From Candidatus Omnitrophota bacterium (lineage in GTDB: Bacteria; Omnitrophota; Gorgyraeia; Tantalellales; Tantalellaceae): a stretch of DNA of 9,327 nucleotides. This document shows positions 7,581-9,327 of this stretch, one piece after another; positions within the stretch are counted from its first letter, which is position 1, and every line of letters begins with the position of its first letter. The translations under genes were made by a program, and so were the position numbers. The stretch lies in assembly GCA_023142805.1 (NCBI GenBank), contig JAGLIU010000158.1:1-9327 (forward strand). The letters are read 5' to 3'. The notes beneath the pieces are model-generated. The model was not told the origin of the DNA, searched no databases, and saw only the letters and a list, made by a program, of their open reading frames with translations.

Positions 7581-9134
7581 ATGAAGAAAAAAACAGTATT
7601 AAATACAGCCCTGGCAATGGGCTCCGGGGTATTAGGAATTTTAGCTTTTCCTCCGTTTGAAATAACATTGACCGGATGGATTTGTCTGGTGCCACTTTTT
7701 ATTATAGCGAAGAACACTGACAGGAAAAATATTTTTTGGTATTCATATTTATCCGGGATCGTGTTTTTCGGCGGTGTATTAAGCTGGCTCACAAACGTCA
7801 GCGTTCCCGGCATGATAATGCTTGTTATGTTTCTCGCGTTATTTTATGGTTTTTTTGGATTAGTGGTGAGATATATTATGACCCGTTCCATGGATCTTTT
7901 TCTTGTACCTCTTATATGGGTAATTTTTGAATATTTGCGGGGCAATATTTTTTCCGGCTTTCCGTGGGCCCTATTGGGACATACTCAATACAAGGATATC
8001 AATATTATTCAGATAGCGGATCTTACCGGTGCTTATGGAGTTTCTTTTTTGATCGTATGTTTTAATGTCGCTATTTTCTCGTTGCTTACGAGGGACAAAA
8101 GGAGGGTTCTCTATACGGGGATAACGGTTTTTTTAATAGCGATATCGGTAGTTTATGGTGGATATAAGATTAAAAATTTTCCCCTGAAACCCGGAGGGGA
8201 AATGGGAGTTGTGCAGGGTAATATTGCCCAGGAAGATAAATGGGATGAAGCTCACGCGGAACATATCATAGATAAATACGTAAAGATAAGCGAGGAAGCG
8301 GTTCAAAATAAGCCGGATCTTTTGATCTGGCCGGAGACTTCCTACCCTTATCTTATCGGCGAAGAGAGAACGGTTCCTGAAGAAATAAGTAACATTGTGA
8401 ATAAGTACGGAGTACCGGTGTTATCCGGTGTTGTTTGCTCGGCAAATGGATCTTATTATAATAGTGCCGTACTTTTTGATGGTAAAGACAAGATTGAGAA
8501 TGTTTATTGTAAGATGCATCTTGTTCCATTCGGGGAATATATCCCTTTTAGTGAATATCTAGCGTTTATACGAGGAGTTGTTGATAAGCCTATAGGGAAT
8601 TTTGACAAGGGCAAAGAATATACTTTTTTTCCCATGAGATCCGAAACATCCGCCATAGGTCCCGAAGGGGCAAGGATGAAGTGGATAGATTTTTATAAGA
8701 TAGGTGTGCTGATATGTTTTGAAGACGTATTTCCGTATATAGCGAGGGAATATACGAAAAAAAACGCGGATGTTCTTATAAACATCACTAATGACGCCTG
8801 GTTTGGAGAAACTGCCGCATCTCGTCAGCATCTCCAATCTTCTGTTTTTAGGGCTGTGGAAAATCGTATTCCGGTTGTAAGGGCCGCGAACACGGGAATT
8901 TCTTGTTTTATAGACCCCATTGGGAATGTGACGTCAAAAATATCCTCAGAAGGAAAAGATATCTTTGTGTCGGGGTACCTTATTGACAGTATAAAGACGT
9001 ATCCGATGAAGTCACATTATACGTTATACGGTGATATGTTTGTTCTTTTCTGTGTCTTCGCGTTTCTAGCTGTTATTGTAGTAGAGAAAATTCTTTTATT
9101 CCGATCCGAAAAGAAAAATCCTGAAAAAATGTAA
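7581..9134 (+). CDS. lnt: apolipoprotein N-acyltransferase
   Basis: Inner-membrane enzyme that transfers an acyl chain from phospholipid to the N-terminal cysteine of diacylated lipoproteins, the last step of lipoprotein maturation. The product is 517 residues (E. coli 512). About seven hydrophobic segments fill residues 7-195, then a periplasmic nitrilase-fold domain (about 205-470) and a final membrane helix (about 484-505). The catalytic triad is visible: Glu252 in WPETSYPY, Lys311 in KMHLVPFGEY and Cys379 in VLICFED; NDAWFG (404-409) is also typical. The stretch between the Lys and Cys (311-379) is about 16 residues longer than in E. coli, with extra sequence near 352-372. ATG 7581 gives a family-like N-terminus (MKKK, then a membrane helix). 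It starts 10 bases after the secA stop and has no recognisable Shine-Dalgarno sequence, so translation probably depends on coupling to secA. Confidence 0.96.
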   Translation: MKKKTVLNTALAMGSGVLGILAFPPFEITLTGWICLVPLFIIAKNTDRKNIFWYSYLSGIVFFGGVLSWLTNVSVPGMIMLVMFLALFYGFFGLVVRYIMTRSMDLFLVPLIWVIFEYLRGNIFSGFPWALLGHTQYKDINIIQIADLTGAYGVSFLIVCFNVAIFSLLTRDKRRVLYTGITVFLIAISVVYGGYKIKNFPLKPGGEMGVVQGNIAQEDKWDEAHAEHIIDKYVKISEEAVQNKPDLLIWPETSYPYLIGEERTVPEEISNIVNKYGVPVLSGVVCSANGSYYNSAVLFDGKDKIENVYCKMHLVPFGEYIPFSEYLAFIRGVVDKPIGNFDKGKEYTFFPMRSETSAIGPEGARMKWIDFYKIGVLICFEDVFPYIAREYTKKNADVLINITNDAWFGETAASRQHLQSSVFRAVENRIPVVRAANTGISCFIDPIGNVTSKISSEGKDIFVSGYLIDSIKTYPMKSHYTLYGDMFVLFCVFAFLAVIVVEKILLFRSEKKNPEKM

Positions 9135-9146
9135 AGTTTCATGTTG

Positions 9147-9175
9147 AGTACCGAAATACCTTTGTATCGGGTACT
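9147..9175. other. imperfect hairpin after lnt
   Basis: AGTACC (9147-9152) pairs with GGTACT (9170-9175). With small bulges the stem can continue through GA/TC and TAC/GTA (9157-9159 with 9164-9166) to a CTTT loop. It begins 13 bases past the lnt stop, a plausible place for a transcript end, but no T-run follows, so it would not be a standard Rho-independent terminator. GTAC recurs at 9211 and 9315 in the same spacer, probably a low-complexity coincidence. Confidence 0.35.
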
Positions 9176-9267
9176 GGGTAATGAGGTAACCGGTTTTCAA
9201 GTACCTGATTGTCCAAGTGTTTTCTCTTCACTTCTTTTTGACTCTAGTCCCCAGCTTCTTACTTCAC

Positions 9268-9315
9268 TGTCATTCCGAGTGAACCGCCGTAGGCGGAGAA
9301 TCGAGGAATCTGGAG
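9268..9315. repeat. palindromic element resembling a dispersed intergenic repeat
   Basis: The element has nested inverted repeats: outer arms ATTCC (9272-9276) and GGAAT (9305-9309), and an inner GC-rich hairpin CCGCC (9284-9288) and GGCGG (9292-9296) with a GTA loop. Its ends, TGTCATTCCGAG and GAGGAATCTGGAG, look like the short TGTCATTCC...GGAATCT palindromes scattered between genes in many environmental bacteria. Only one copy lies in this window, so its repeat status rests on resemblance from memory. No open reading frame or transposase is associated with it. Confidence 0.5.
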
Positions 9316-9327
9316 TACTTGAGATCT

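Noticed and set aside
9215..9239. Intrinsic terminator after lnt: AAGTG/CACTT stem followed by CTTTTT
   Set aside because: The stem is only 5 bp with two G-C pairs and a 9-base loop, too weak to call despite the T-run.

Overview
The window is a compact stretch of bacterial chromosome carrying five housekeeping genes, all on the + strand: murJ (lipid II flippase), uvrC (nucleotide excision repair nuclease), prfB (release factor 2, interrupted by a programmed +1 frameshift), secA (preprotein translocase ATPase) and lnt (apolipoprotein N-acyltransferase). I see no mobile element, CRISPR array, toxin system, tRNA or rRNA. DNA composition is moderately AT-rich and even across the genes, with many ATA, AGA/AGG and GCG codons, so nothing suggests recent transfer.

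Organism: Lnt together with MurJ points to a diderm (Gram-negative-type) bacterium that makes peptidoglycan and triacylated lipoproteins. The RF2 frameshift at UGA shows that UGA is read as stop, which excludes the candidate lineages that read UGA as glycine or tryptophan. SecA carries two long insertions of the kind I know from Bacteroidetes/Chlorobi-type SecA. The gene order does not match a model organism I recognise. An uncultivated diderm phylum such as Omnitrophota or a relative is my guess, not something the sequence proves.

Layout: bases 1-145 are a leader with one perfect hairpin. murJ and uvrC follow and overlap by 11 bases, so they are probably translationally coupled. A 144-base gap (3138-3281) holds a weak stem-loop and a good sigma-70-type promoter that should start a second unit, prfB-secA-lnt. 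prfB to secA is 43 bases with a strong ribosome binding site. secA to lnt is 10 bases with no visible ribosome binding site. The last 193 bases are non-coding and contain two imperfect palindromes, one resembling a dispersed intergenic repeat; no convincing terminator is visible.

Functionally, murJ, secA and lnt all serve the envelope (peptidoglycan precursor flipping, protein export, lipoprotein maturation), and lnt acts on lipoproteins that SecA exports. uvrC and prfB serve DNA repair and translation termination. The points most worth a second look are the unusually short UvrC, which lacks the roughly 125-residue region normally found between the UVR motif and the RNase H-like nuclease domain; the canonical RF2 frameshift cassette, which simple ORF calling truncates; and the two SecA insertions.
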